Shown: positions 11,661 through 23,670 of the stretch, piece after piece
Numbering within the stretch: the stretch's first letter is position 1
Layout of the letters: every line of letters starts with the position of its first letter
NCBI GenBank assembly: GCA_006176705.1
Contig: QRFJ01006379.1
Coordinates: forward strand, 1-64,000
DNA from: Cocos nucifera
Lineage: Eukaryota; Streptophyta; Magnoliopsida; Arecales; Arecaceae
DNA: 64,000 nucleotides
Reading direction: 5' to 3'
Program-made: the position numbers and the translations under genes
The notes under the pieces: generated by a model
What the model saw: only the letters and a program-made list of their open reading frames with translations
The model's database searches: none
What the model was told of the DNA's origin: nothing

Positions 11661-12091
11661 ATGGGCTTCGATCTTCTGCTGGCCCAACGACTTTGTAAGC
11701 GGATTTGCCACATTGTCTGTGGAGTCAACTCTCTTGACTCGACATAATCCTTCTCGACATAATTATGGATGAGGTGGTATCGCCGCTCAATATGCTTGGA
11801 TTTCTGATGAGACCTCAGCTCCTTAGCAAGGGCTATGGCGCCATTGTTGTCACAGTATAGAGGAATGGCATCTGATGGCATTACTCCAATTTTTGTAGCA
11901 AACTTCTTGTACCAGAATGCTTCATTCGCAGCCTCTGATGCAGCGATATATTTTGCTTCCATGGTGGAATCTGCTATCACAGTTTGCTTGGAACTCTTTC
12001 AGCTGACAGCACCACCATTGCACACAAACAGACTCCCAGATGTCGACTTTCGATCATCTACATCGGACATAAAATTCGAGTCTGTATATCC
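11661..12091 (-). pseudogene. pol: Copia B RNase H domain
   Basis: Reads GYTDSNF (catalytic Asp), then STMEAKYIAASEAANEA (catalytic Glu), LYCDNNGAIALAKE (catalytic Asp), KHIERRYHLI and, after a frameshift near 11700, NPLTKSLGQQKIEAH. A TAG just before the domain at about 12090 and a TGA at the usual Trp before KSSKQ break the frame. The coding sequence is severed at 11660 within the last residues of the polyprotein. Confidence 0.85.
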
Positions 12092-13337
12092 CTAGACTTG
12101 GAGTTCTCCGTTACCAAAGACCAACATCATATCCTTAGTTCTTCTTAAGTACTTAAGGATACATTTCACAAAAGTCCAATGTTCTTCATCTGGATTTGAC
12201 TGATATTTGCTTGTGACACTCACAGCATGGGCTATATCAGGTCGTGTACATAGCATGGCACACATGAGGCTCCCTATTACAAAAGCATAAGAGATCTTGC
12301 TCAGGCATTCTATTTCCTCTGGTGTGCTAAGGCACATCTTCTTAGAAAGATAAATACCATGTCTGAAGGGTATTAATCTCCTCTTAGAGTTTTTCATACT
12401 AAATCTCTTTAGTACTTCCTCTATGTACATCTTCTGTGAAAGTCCTAGCATCCTATTCGGTCTATCCCTATAGACCTTAATTCCTAGAATAAAGGATGCT
12501 TCACCTAGGTCTTTCATGGAGAATTCCTTGGACAACCATATTTTGACTGTCGTCAACATAGGAATATCATTTCTAATAAGGAGGATGTCATCCATATACA
12601 GTATGAGGAAGACAACAGCGCTCCCACTGACCTTTTTGAAGACATGATTTCTCTTCATTTTTGATGAAACTAAACTTTTTGATCACATCATTGAAATGAG
12701 TGTTCCAGCTCCGAGATGCTTGCTTAAGTCCATATATGGACCTTTGCAGCTTGCAAACCTTGTGATTAGTATCACTGGATGTGAAACCTAGCGGCTGTTC
12801 CATATAGATATCTTCCTCAAGATATCCATTCAAGAATGATATTTTCACGTCCATTTGCCATATTTCATAATCGAAATAGGCTGCAATGGCAAGCAATGTG
12901 CGGATGGATTTTAGCATAGCCACTAGAAAAAAGGTATCCTGATAGTCAATGCCTTCGCGTTGACTATAACCTTTTGCCACTAGTCTAGCCTTGAATGTCT
13001 CCACATTTCCATCTGCACCAATCTTTCTCTTGAAGATCCATTTACATCCAATAGGTACTATACCTTCTAGTGGATCTACCAAGGTCCAGACTTGGTTCGA
13101 GTGCATCGAGTCAATTTCTGACTGCATTGCCTCTAGCCATTTCTCGGAGTCGATATCTGATATTGTCTTGTTGTAGGTTTTGGGATCATCACCATGAGCA
13201 CCATTACCTATGAGGAATATTTTCTCTACTTCCTCTGAAATAATACCTAAGTATCTTTCAGGGGGATGAAAAACTCTTTCCGATCTATGAGGTGGAGGAG
13301 GTAGTGTTCTTATTGGCTCAACCTGATTTGGTTCCAA
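12092..13337 (-). pseudogene. pol: Copia B reverse transcriptase
   Basis: Two overlapping frames joined by one frameshift near 12655. The first (13337 to 12588) has KWLEAMQSEIDSM, WTLVDPLEG, GCKWIFKRK, VAKGYSQREGIDY, QMDVKISFLNG (first catalytic Asp) and YGLKQASRSW. The second (12658 to 12092) has ILYMDDILL, the catalytic Asp pair intact, then KDLGEASFILGI and RPDIAHAVSV. Apart from the frameshift the domain is nearly full length. Confidence 0.9.
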
Positions 13338-13422
13338 TTGGTCCTTAGCTCGTTGTACTTGTGAGACTTTCTCATCAAGCTTAATCTGCTTTCCAATGCC
13401 GCTATCTTGAATAAACTATTTT

Positions 13423-14417
13423 TCAAGAAAGATGGCATGTTCGACTCACAATCACATTATGGTCTTCTGGAATGTAGAAATAGTATCCTAATGACTCTTT
13501 AGGATATCCTATGAATCGAGCTCTGAAGGACCTAAACTCTAACTTGTCCGCTTGTTGTCTTTTGACATGAGCCGGACAATCCCAAATTCTGAGATGACTC
13601 AGACTTGGTTTCTTACCGTGCCATATCTCATACGGTGTGGTAGGAACGGTTTTAGAGGAAACCCTATTCAGTAGATAAATTGAAGTTAACAATGAATATC
13701 CTCCAAAGAAAATCAGGAAGGTCTGTGAAGCTCATCATGGATCGAACCATATCCAATAGAGTTTGATTTCTCCATTCTGAAATTTCGTTGAGTTGAGGTG
13801 TTCCTGGTGGAGTCCATTGAGAGACTATGCCATTTTTCTTGAGATAGTCTAGGAATTCCCGGCTAAGGTATTCACCTCCTCGATCTGATCGAAGAATCTT
13901 AATGGATTTTTCCAGTTTGTTTTTCTACTTCATGTCTGAATTCTTTGAACTTTTCAAAAGCTTCAGACTTGTGTCTCATAAGATACACATACCCATACCT
14001 AGATAGATCATCGATAAAGGTAATGAAGTAGACAAAATTGCCTCTAGTCGGCACATCAAATGGGCCGCACACATCAAGTATGTACTAGGGCAAGGAGATC
14101 TGTGGCCCTTTCCCCATGTCCAACAAAAGGGAGTTTAGTCATTTTGCCTTGAAGACAAGATTCACAAGTTGGATATGACTCGAAAGTCAATGGACTCAAT
14201 AGCCCATTTTTCTCCAATTTGTTGATCCTATCTTCTGCTATATGACCTAATCTTAGGTGCCATAGATATCTGTCGTTTGGACTATCCCTAGGTCATTTGG
14301 CATTCACGTTTTGCTCGATAGTTAGAATAGGATACATCAATATGTAGCTGATAAAGACCGTTAATAAGGAAACCATTTGCAATTTTATTTCTTTCATAAA
14401 GAATGTTACAATGGTCC
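13423..14417 (-). pseudogene. pol: Copia B integrase, degraded
   Basis: The translation is broken into many short pieces. Recognisable parts, in order on the minus strand, are the pre-integrase tail, DVCGPFDVPTRGNFVYFITFIDD (read with the core Asp; about 13990-14080), RYGYVYLMRHKSEAF, an IP..GIP remnant, and the C-terminal LLNRVSSKTVPTTPYEIWHGKKP with GCPAHVK-type sequence (WDCPAHVK here) and FIGYPKESLGYYFY at 13423-13692. Several stops and frameshifts show loss of function. Confidence 0.8.
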
Positions 14418-15567
14418 TTAAAGAAGGTAATCACATAGCCTTCTTAGTGCTAAGCATGAAATAGAAATCAAATTCCTGCTAGCTGCAGGCACATAATAAC
14501 AGTCTTTCAAAACTAAGTCTAAACCAGATGGTAATCGAAGAGGGTATGTTTCCATGGCTACTGCAGCAACTCTTGCTCCATTACCGATGCGTAGGATCAT
14601 GTCTCCATCCCTCAGCCTCCTGCTATCCTCAAGACCCTGCATGGAAGTGCACAGATGAGCACTAGAACCAGAGTCAAGCACCCAACTGGATGCAGAAGAA
14701 ATCGTAAGGTTAGACTCAATAACGAGCATACCTCCAGAAGGACCTTCCTTCTTGTTCTTCAGGGTGGCCAGGTAAGTAGGGCAGTTTCGCTTCCAATGGC
14801 CGTCGCTGTTGCAATGGAAATACTTTTCTTTGACAGCGGCTTTCATCTTCGGCTCTGCCTTCTTCTTCTTTCCTCCTTCCACCTTTTGCTTTTTCGCAGA
14901 CTTCTTTTTCTTTTCATAAGACTTTCTTTTGGAAGAAGTCCATTCCATAGCAAGAACTGAGCCTTTAGAACCTTTCATAGAAAGCTCAGCGGTGACCAGC
15001 ATATTCATTAATTCGGCCAAGGAATTTTGAAGTTTATGCATGTGGTAATTCATGATGAATTGCCCATATGCATCAGTCAAGGATTGCAGAATAATATCAT
15101 TCTGCAGATCCAAGTCTAACTTCACACCGAGCTTCTCAAGCTCTTCCATGTCCTTGATCATCATCAGACAGTGATCTTGGACTGACTGCCCATCACGCAT
15201 CTTAGCCTTAAAAAGTCATTTCATGACTTGATATTTGGCTGCGCGACTCTGTTCACCAAACATCTCCTGCAGGTGAGCCAACATTTGGCGAGCAGTCCCG
15301 ATATCTTCATGTTGGCGCTGGAGCTCATCAGACATCGAGCCCAACATGTAATATCTGGCCTTATTATCTTCGTCTATCCATTTTTTCAGAGATGCTCTCT
15401 GTTCAAGTGGATGGACGGGCTGGTAAGGTGGGAGGGTCCTGGTCCAATACATGGGTTAACTTCTCAGAACCCAAAATAATTTTGTAGTTTCTGAGCCAAT
15501 CTTTATAATTGGGTCCGGTCAGTCTATGTGTGTCCAGGATACGTGCCAATGGGTTGGACGCAGACAT
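14418..15567 (-). pseudogene. gag: Copia B gag and protease
   Basis: The ATG at 15567 opens MSASNPLARILDTHRLTG, the usual gag start of this family, followed by NYKDWLRN and WIDEDNKARYYMLGSMSDEL. There is a frameshift near 15405 and a TGA at about 15216 (VMK-stop-LFKAK, probably from CGA). A zinc knuckle near 14780-14825 reads YFHCNSDGHWKRNC: the first Cys has become Tyr (TGC-to-TAC). The protease follows with WVLDSGSSAHL near 14660, the usual DSGSSAHL active-site sequence of copia elements. Confidence 0.88.
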
Positions 15568-17439
15568 TTTTCTATAGAGAGTCAAAGATTCTAGTTAGAT
15601 ACTGTAATTATGACTTGACCAATTTATTTAAGGAATTTTATTTTTAAATAAATTAGCTCCCACTATTTTCTCGGATCCCTACACTCCCTCTGTAGAGATG
15701 CAAAAATCTCCATGATTAATGATTTCTAGTGGGTGGTGCGGTCTCACCAACTGACTCATCACCTCACCTAACAGTTATTGGTGATGGGTTAGCCAATGAG
15801 TGAACAACTCTTGTTCAATGATTCTCTAATCATGGTGCACCCAAACTTGGTCTCTAATTCATGAATCTCACCGTATCCGAAATATTGATCCACTCCTTAG
15901 TTAAGTCAGACCCACCATTTGCACAGACTGGATTCCTAATTGAGTCTCTCACCGTATCCAAAATATTGAGCCCAACTCATCCTCCAGCCCATAGCATCCA
16001 ATGCCTAATAGACATGGTTGCATCTTTTCGGTGCAACTGAGCCACTGTATCCAGCCGAGAACAATCAACCCCGGGAAGGGCCCGCACATCTACAATGGTG
16101 GAAGACCTCAGACTTAATCTTTTCTTAGGGAGAATTGATTCAGGTCTCATTAAACTAGACTTGTCATAGTCATAACAATTATGACTAACCTAGTGGCATG
16201 GGTTAGCTCGGATTATTGACCACCTCAGATCAGAACTGTGTCAACAGATATGGCCAGGTAAGTGAGACCGGTGGAAGGAATATGCCATTAACTTATACAA
16301 GAACGCATTCAGGTCGAGTAGCTTCCAATTAAAAACCAGTCGGATCGTATGTGCCAAACTTACCTTAGACACCAAATTGTTGAGCCAGAACCAATTGGGT
16401 TAGCCTACAATCCAGACTCTAACCTCTGAGCCTAATTAGGTCTTGCTTGATCGTGACTCGATCTTGACCCAGACTTAATCCTATTAGGCTGGTCAATTTA
16501 AGCATTGTTGATCCCATCTAACCAACTCTTGATTCGGTTTGATCAACCGCTTAGACCTAATTGAGCTACCCAAGCCCGAACCCAGTATTATGAATATGTC
16601 TTAGATCTGAAATTCTCAATTTTAGACCTAATTAATATTCCATAATCTTAATTTTTAATTAAGTAGGGTTCATAAATAAAATATACAATAAAATATGCAC
16701 AATAAATCCTAGGGTTTCAGGATCTAGGGATTTTGCAGAAAGTAAGTTTTGGATTTCTGATTAAGGACGAACACGCAGCACCCCTACACATCATAAGAAC
16801 ACCCCATCGAATGGAAGGAGAGGGCCTTTAAATCCTTCTTCATTCTTATGACCGGACGGCCAAGAGGAACGCCTTAATCAGGAACATGCAATACTACAAA
16901 ATAGTTTTAGATCTATATCATATATCTCATATACAAATTAGATCTAATCATGGCATATTTTGCATACATCTCATGTATCGAATCATGCATATTTTTAGAT
17001 CTAAATTATCTCATAATAATCTAAAAAATTAGATTTAAATTGATCTTAATCAAAATAAATTCTAATCTAGACAATTATGTAGAACTATTCTACAACTAGT
17101 CTAGACATGCATCAATCATATCTCATATGATGTTTAAAATTAAATAATTTTTATTTACTATTTTTTAGATGTTATTATAATAATTATAATATCAAAAAAT
17201 AGTAAATAAATAGATCTAAAATATGATTTAATCAAATTAAATTAAAAACATGCAAGACTATTCTATAGAACTATTCTATTTTAGAACTAGTCATGCATAT
17301 TTTCTAATCTTAGATCCAAATCATTTAATTTTAATTTTTTCTAATTTTCAGATCTGATCACATCTCATGTGACATCTAAAATTACTTATTTTTTAATTAA
17401 AATAAATTTAAAATTAGATCTAAATACTTTTAGAACCTT
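15568..17439 (-). other. Long leader of copia B with a predicted intron
   Basis: 1.87 kb between the primer site and the gag ATG without coding potential. On the minus strand a strong donor, AAG followed by GTAAGT, sits at 16364/16363. A pyrimidine-rich acceptor, CTCTCTATAG, ends at 15572, five bases before ATG. Removing 15572-16363 (792 bp) would place gag near the 5' end of the spliced leader. The donor context GTGTCTAAGG is also present in the leader of copia C. Splicing is an inference. Confidence 0.45.
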
Positions 17440-17452
17440 GGCTCTGATACCA
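17440..17452 (-). other. Primer-binding site, initiator Met tRNA type
   Basis: On the minus strand TGGTATCAGAGCC, the standard plant copia primer site, lies two bases from the LTR end TTCCTTCA. It primes minus-strand DNA synthesis in live elements. Confidence 0.9.
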
Positions 17453-17454
17453 GT

Positions 17455-19738
17455 TGAAGGAAAATCCTGATTTTCCCGGATCAGGTTCGTTCAGATCTGA
17501 TCAGATCAAGAGATATATTTTTAAAATTTTTTTTTTTGATCTAGATCAGATCTGAGATATTTTAGATCTAATTTTATTATTTTAATAATTAAAATAAATT
17601 TAGATAAATTAAATTCAAATTTAATTTACCTTGAACGTAGGTAATCCTATTACCCGTTGATGATCCTGTAAGCAGCGGAAGGTTCTGGATCTAGCCACGC
17701 AAGTGCCTGGCCTCTACCGGTATCCACTCAGGCTGGATCTGAAGATCCTCTTCTTCTCTATCACATCTTCAAAAATTAGATCTGGATCTGATTTGGAGGA
17801 TCTTCAAAACATCTTTCGAAGATCAGCAGTTGTCCTTTGCAGCAGTGCAGCCTTCTAGCTTTCTATCGTCTTTCTCTCATCTAGATTGCACCAACTAAGA
17901 TCCCAAACTCCTTTGGACGTGGAGAGGAGAGGGAGAAGGTGGACTTGGCATGGAGGAGGAGAGGAGAGGTAGCTTTGGGGCATGGGAATTTCAATTCAAT
18001 TTCAGAGATTCCTTGAGTTGGGCGCAGGGTCTTATTTATAGACTATGCATGATCCAACTCCTCTTCTTCCCAACCAATCACAATCCTTTATGAAATCTGA
18101 TCTAAATCTGATTAGTAAAAATAGAGTTCCTTGGATTTTTTCTTAGATGGTGCCTAAGATCAGTCAAACTTGGTTCTTAGGAGAAGTCTAATCGGAATCC
18201 AAAAAGGAGATGGAGTCCCTGTCCAATAGGGACTCCTGGGCGCCTCCTACTTGGGCACACGCCAAGGGTGGTGTGCGCCCTCCTTCTTGTTAGGTTCTGA
18301 TAGGGGGACAAGCCCCCACCAGCTCTCCAATAGGTGTGTGACACGTGGACAGAAGTTAAAGTATCAATGGTCAATATTTGACCAGTCAAAGGTCAACTTT
18401 TGATCAAAGTCAAAGGACGAAAAATGGCAGGTGATAAAAAATGGCAGGTATTGTCTTACAAAATAAGACAACCCTTTTTTGATTTGGACAATCTCTAGTT
18501 AGACCAGGTGAAGGCCTCTGATTGAGCACAAACTCCTTTGGCTCAGTCAGGACAACTATTTATGATAGTAAAAGAAGAACGTTAGGTTCAATCGAGTTCT
18601 AGCACGATTTTCTTGAACCTAATTGAATCTCATTCAGATCAATTGAACTGGATTAGTTCAATTGATGATCACCAGATTCAAACTCTTATTTGTGTGACCC
18701 AGTTAGATTCAGTTCTGTATGGTAATGGGATACACCATGATCTCTATCATCGACATCATCAAAACTCTTTTCGATGGATCAAAACTCTTCTGATTCGAAT
18801 AGCTAGAATGATCGATCATCTAAGTCATTCTAATTGCTCTCAAAATCCACCAGTGATACCTAGCAGTATATGGTGGCAACCCATCAGAGCTGAATGCGAA
18901 TCTCTTGGTGCAGCTACCTGTGTGATTAAGTTCTTCTATCTTGAGCTCCGATCAGATTAGGGTTTAGGTGAACTCATCAAATCCTAGTCTCTGTCATATG
19001 ATGTAATCATTCGATTCAAGTCCGATATGAAAATCTAAAGAGAAACTCTTTCTATTATTTTACTCTACCATGGCCATGGGCTTCTGGACTTGATTCTCAT
19101 GATCATCATAGGGCTGCTCCTCTACCACCGAGGTAGATAGATTTCTTCTTGATGCAATCCAGTTCCTATAATAAACATGCTATAGCCAACATACACCTCA
19201 GAATTCCGTATGGCTAGGAGACCGAGTTATGGTGTAGTCAAACTATAACATCCTCAAGGTGAATTGTCGATGCATCTCAGATCAAAGAACCACACACACC
19301 ACTGCAGCATCCAGTTAGTCATTGACGAGAAAATAGACTTCCTAATGACTACTCGAGGTGGTCACGCTCAGTGCTCTCGTTCTCTAACGAGTACCTATAC
19401 TCTCGCTCCGGTGTTTCCACACCATAGACTCAAGACTCATCTACTAAAGAGAAGTGATTGTACACCAACTTTCCGGATCAATCACCATCCTCGTGATGAT
19501 CCTATGGTCGGAAGCATTTTATGAGTTAATAATGATTATTCATGTCTTAAATTTTCAACTCTTGAAAATATGAATTATCATTACCATTAACTCAAAGGAT
19601 GTATCACAGACACTAAATACATATATGTGATAGAAAAATAATCTATTTTATTGATTTTAGTCAAAATTATAATTTTGCCCCTAGAAGTGTATTACAAGTG
19701 TCAACTAATTCTGTCTTCTAGGGCACATATATCTAACA
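17455..19738 (-). repeat. 5' LTR of copia element B
   Basis: 2284 bp. Read on the minus strand it starts TGTTAGATATATG and ends TTTTCCTTCA. The boundary is fixed on one side by the primer site and on the other by the TG start. The inner 320 bp have a second copy at 1-320. Open frames inside (for example 19264-19524) have no coding character. The matching 3' LTR is absent from the window. Confidence 0.85.
18033..18040 (-). promoter_or_regulatory. TATA box of copia B LTR
   Basis: TATAAATA on the minus strand, in the context GTCTATAAATAAGACC, about 580 bp upstream of the LTR inner end. It is the best core-promoter candidate in this LTR; supported by sequence only. Confidence 0.5.
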
Positions 19739-19929
19739 ACCAGTTCTTGGACATAGAGTCATGGTCAAGGACCCATTTAGCTCAAGGCACCTTTAGCTCC
19801 GTCGGAGGATAGATAGCTCATTCATGTTCTGAGCTACTCATAAGTACTACAACTTCAATTAATATGTTTAAAATTTAGCTATTCTAGAGTTAACATTTAT
19901 TTTTCAAAATTAATTTTTCAGCACATTTA

Positions 19930-21090
19930 GAGAGTCTAGAGTATCTTGTGTGATTACCAATATCATCCGATGCTTGATGTTGGGGTCGGAGAACGAGTTC
20001 TCTAGCTGGCCGTTTGGAGTTGGTGATGTAGTCTGAAAAATATTTTTGTAAGTCAAAAATAGTTTAATTTTTAAATTTTTGATATGTTGGTACTTTAATT
20101 ACATATTAATATATGCTTGCTTCTATCTTGTTGGAGTACTACTGATTCGAGACTCTCGAGGATGAGGAGGCTGGCCGTCAGATCTTCGAGGAGGTGGCCA
20201 TATAGAGGCTCCAAGATGGCCTCTATAGCCTTAGGCAGTCTACCATCTAGCACTTCGATTTTCAGTCACCATCAAACTAGAGATCATTCATTGATCACTA
20301 GATGCGAGTAGACATATGGCAGGCCCTCTACACTAGTGGATCAGCAAGGAGTACTCCTGTAGGTAGCAAAGGTTTCAATAGAACCGGGCCATCTAGCAGG
20401 ATTCGATTAGGCACATGAGTGTCTCAATCGGCATACATGTTGTGGCCAATAGACTGGTAAGAAATCAATACTAAAACTCTTCTCTAAAATAATAAAAACT
20501 CATATATACATATTTTAATTAATTTAATTTTATTATTTACTTATTGTAGATATGGCAAATAGGTCATCCACCATACCAGCTTTAGTTATGGTGGGCTACA
20601 TACCAGCCTAGGAGGACTTGTGACTATTTAGATTCTACATCACAATAGATCACCATAACAACTTCAATCTTTATTTACTAATTAAGTTGTTATAGTATCT
20701 GATTTTTATATTAGAACTAATATATTTTTGAACAGTGCAGATGTATTTTGTGATGTACATTGCTAAGAAGTACGATGATGACCCATCTTCTCAGCCCCCT
20801 TGATCTTAAGGGATAGCTTAGCACCACCGAGGGGGTGAGTAGGAGCCGATTTATAGAATTCGGCCATAGCTTCGACCCTCCACCATCTCGATATCTTTTG
20901 ACATCCTTACAAGCCTTGACAATCCAGACCTACAATGATGCTTACATGAAGGACATCGTGTAGAGGATTCTGAGCCAGTGAACTCAGAGCCTCCTGGATG
21001 CTATCCATGATATGATCGTGGAGCTTCTCCGAGATCCATAACTTTACAACTAGCTGGGCTTGTCATCCCAACCATCACATCAGATAATTA
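19930..21090 (+). pseudogene. Possible En/Spm-type (Transposase_24-like) coding remnant
   Basis: Plus-strand segments separated by AT-rich, intron-like gaps (TTTTTCAG before about 19921) translate, allowing stops, into pieces resembling the conserved tail protein of plant En/Spm (CACTA) elements. They are an ITNIIRCLML stretch, then EDEEAGRQIFEEVA, RVDIWQALYTSGSARS and GFNRTGPSSRI, then an SRFIEFG piece and a helical, Gln/Leu-rich end. The WQ...S..ARS..N...G pattern is what suggests the family. Many stops occur. The match is by eye and could be wrong. Confidence 0.35.
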
Positions 21091-21828
21091 TATTATTAAA
21101 TTCTTTTACTTATTTTAAATTTTTATATTTATAAGTTTCGTGTATATATATATAGTTTGAGTCCGAAAAGGAGATCTAGGGGCTAAAAATTTAATCTAAC
21201 TATCCAATTGATGGGCCGGAGGTGTCTATAGTTTCGTATTAGCAAAAGAAAAGCTAAAAGCTGATATATCTCCATGGCATCGACATTCTGGAAGATGGAT
21301 TAGGAGTAAGAGAACTAGAGAGCGGAGTCTACGCCCTCCCTTCTCTAAGTTCCTCCATTGTTGATCTGCCTCTTTTTTAGGAACCTAGGGTTTGAGAGAG
21401 GCAGGAATGGGCAGCCACCAAGGAGGGGGAGAAGGGATCTCCAAAAGTGCTGCAACTGCTATTCTTGCCAACCTCTTCTTATTTTTTATTTTTTTTAGCA
21501 TCGTTCGCTATCAGCTCCACCATTGTTGAACGGTAGATTGCCATCTGTGGAGGACCACTGCCACCACCCATCCTCCACCATCAGGGGAATAAGCATAAGG
21601 CGAGTCGGGTGATTCCATGATGGTGGCAGAGGGGTTGGATGGTAAGAGTGAGGGCGAGAGAGACGAGGAGAAGCAAAAAGTGTCTCTCAAATTCTTTGGT
21701 TTCATGTTATGAAAAAAATGGAGCAGAAGTCGCATCCGGTTGCATATTATTCTTTTACCATTGTTTTCACATGGCATTCTCTTCTTCTCCTAAAACCCCA
21801 CGTGTCAAACGGAGATTGAAACCTTTTG

Positions 21829-21832
<4 letters not shown>

Positions 21833-21891
<59 letters not shown>
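21833..21891. repeat. TA dinucleotide microsatellite
   Basis: About 29 uninterrupted TA units. Such runs are mutation-prone and often polymorphic; no gene is attached to it. Confidence 0.95.
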
Positions 21892-21896
<5 letters not shown>

Positions 21897-22395
21897 ATAG
21901 ATGAGTATGATTATAATTATTAGTAGAAATATAATTATTCTTCTTCTATGATCTTCTTTTATTTGAACCAGGCTCCTCCACAGATCGAGCTGCTACTTAT
22001 AGAATTATAGCGTATAAATATGTTCTGGGTCAAAGTAGGGGCCGATATCCTATATAATTAAAGTTCCTTCTCTTACCCAGGTGGTAGAAGGTTGTATCAC
22101 TGCAGAAATAGTTGGTAGCAAAGTTATTGTTGGGAGTAAAATAAACCCCGCCGAAGTCCTTAGCCGTCGACTCTCATTCTGAAAGAATTCGTCGATCCTC
22201 CTAACAATGAGTCAATACCACAGAACTTATCAAAGGCACAATAAAATCCGACCGGATGATTTTGAATAGTAAAGAGGAACTATTATTTAATTAATCTTGC
22301 TTCTTAACTTAGAATAAATGATAGGACCAAAGTTTCTCTCTCCCGATCCTGATCGATGGCAAATTTTGAAAATAGTTGAAGTCTTATATTGCGGA

Positions 22396-22960
22396 CATTA
22401 TACTCCTCCCAGCAGCGCTCCATCCAGTCGAACTCCTTCTGGATGAACTCCTTCCGAATAAACTCCTCCAGTCACGCTCCTCCCAGCAGTACTCCTTCTA
22501 GTCAAACTCCTTCTGGATGAACTCCTCCAGTCATGCCCCTTCCAGCAGCGCTCCTTCCAGTCGAATTCCTTCTGGATGAACTCCCTTTGGATGAACTCTT
22601 CAAGTCGCACTCCTCCCAGTAGTGCTCCTTCCAATCGAGGTCATTCTGAATGAACTTCCTCCAGATGAACTCCTCCAATCATGCTCCTCCTAACAGCACT
22701 CCTTCCAATCGAACTCCTTTTAGATGAACTTTTTTTGGACGAACTCCTCCGGTCATGCTCCTCTCAGCAGCACTCCTCTTGGATGAACTCATTAGACAGC
22801 ACTCCCTCTGGATGGACTCCTTCAGCAATGCTCTCTCCAGATGGATTCCTCCAGGCACACTCCTTCTAATCGAACTCCTTCGAGCATGCTTCTTTCGGAT
22901 GAATTCCTTCTAGCAGTGCTCTTTCTAGGTGAACCCCATCCGAATGCTCTCCTTACAGTC
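22396..22960. repeat. Minisatellite inside the 5' LTR of element E
   Basis: Six to eight degenerate copies of a 60-76 bp unit built around CTCCTCCCAGCAGCGCTCC and GAACTCCTTCTGGATGAACTCC. The same array is found in the 3' LTR at 36246-36770 with its own pattern of changes. The minus-strand frames through it encode monotonous repeats and are not real genes. Confidence 0.85.
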
Positions 22961-23412
22961 ATACTTCCTTCAGCCAAGGTCCTTCCATTCGAATACCTTT
23001 CAAGATGGGCTTCTTTGAACCAATTGTGAACCTACTTAGTCCATACTACGCCTGTCAATTGGAACCATCCAAAAGAATCTCGTCAAATCACTGATTCATG
23101 ACAACCACTCCATGAAGGATGGAGCATGAAACTTTAGATCTCAATTTAGGAGGCACCTACTTATGCACGACTCAGGAGGCTTTTGAACTTCCTAAAGCCA
23201 CTAGACATTACCACCAATGGACCTCGACCAGTCATAAATCCATCGCATACACTGAAGTCCGCAACCTACATCCGAACTTTAACAATGAGATCTCCATCGC
23301 CTATAAGTCGCGACAAATGATAACTCATTCTCCGTAATAAACTCCACATGGCCTAAGCAGCCCACTACCAGACGGTTATGGCTATCACTATCAGTTTGTT
23401 ACACATTTCATC

Positions 23413-23420
23413 TATAAAAT
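23413..23420 (+). promoter_or_regulatory. TATA box of element E LTR
   Basis: TATAAAAT after CATTTCATC, about 235 bp before the LTR end, in the usual place for the start of genomic RNA. The corresponding part of the 3' LTR is deleted. Confidence 0.55.
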
Positions 23421-23651
23421 GGATCCTTCAGATATATTTTTCTCTAAGCTCTCCTCCCCTTCAAGTTATCCTGCTTCTTTATTTTTTTGAGCACTCCATT
23501 CTAGTTGACTAGAAGACTAACTTGAGCATCGGAGGATCCTGTCAGAGCCATCCACCCCCAGTTAGGATTTTGTTTTGTAGGTCCAGTCGGTGGCCTCATC
23601 TTTCCAACTCTAGCTACCTCCGATATCCTCACAGATTTCTGCACCAACAAG

Positions 23652-23670
23652 ATTGGTGTTAGAGGAGGGG
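23652..23670 (+). other. Candidate primer-binding site of element E
   Basis: TTGGTGTTAGAGGAGGGG follows the LTR end after three bases. A shortened relative, AATTAGAGGAAAG, follows the LTR end of element D. The TGG start is right for a tRNA primer, but I could not assign the tRNA. Confidence 0.5.

Larger units (their letters stand above)
11661..19738 (-). mobile_element. Ty1/copia element B, 3' end missing
   Basis: Minus-strand element with 5' LTR at 17455-19738, Met-tRNA primer site, long leader, and gag-pol in copia order (gag, protease, integrase, RT, RNase H). The pol is similar in style to TNT1-94-type (Tork) elements. It stops at the last residues of RNase H (QQKIEAH at 11661), where the Athila LTR takes over, so its purine tract and 3' LTR are lost. 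The frame is broken by several stops and frameshifts. A fragment of the same LTR family lies inverted at 1-320. Confidence 0.9.
19739..22127. other. Decayed non-LTR interval between elements B and E
   Basis: 2.4 kb with no intact gene. It includes a possible transposase remnant (about 19930-21090) and a TA microsatellite. The part from 21170 to 21830 holds a minus-strand frame (21777 to 21511) reading MESPDSPYAYSPDGGG that resembles nothing I recognise. The rest shows no feature. Confidence 0.4.
22128..23649 (+). repeat. 5' LTR of element E
   Basis: 1522 bp from TGTTGGGAGT to GCACCAACA. It aligns with 35971-37172 from the first bases to about 23395. It contains a minisatellite (22396-22960) and a TATA box. 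The end is placed before a primer-site-like TTGGTGTTAGAGG. Confidence 0.85.

Noticed and set aside
18613..19524. Open frames of 86-115 residues
   Set aside because: Within the copia B LTR; no domain and interrupted in related sequence.
22398..22634. Minus-strand frame coding a repetitive Glu/Gly/Val/Arg protein
   Set aside because: It is the LTR minisatellite of element E read through; the same appears at 36311-36770.
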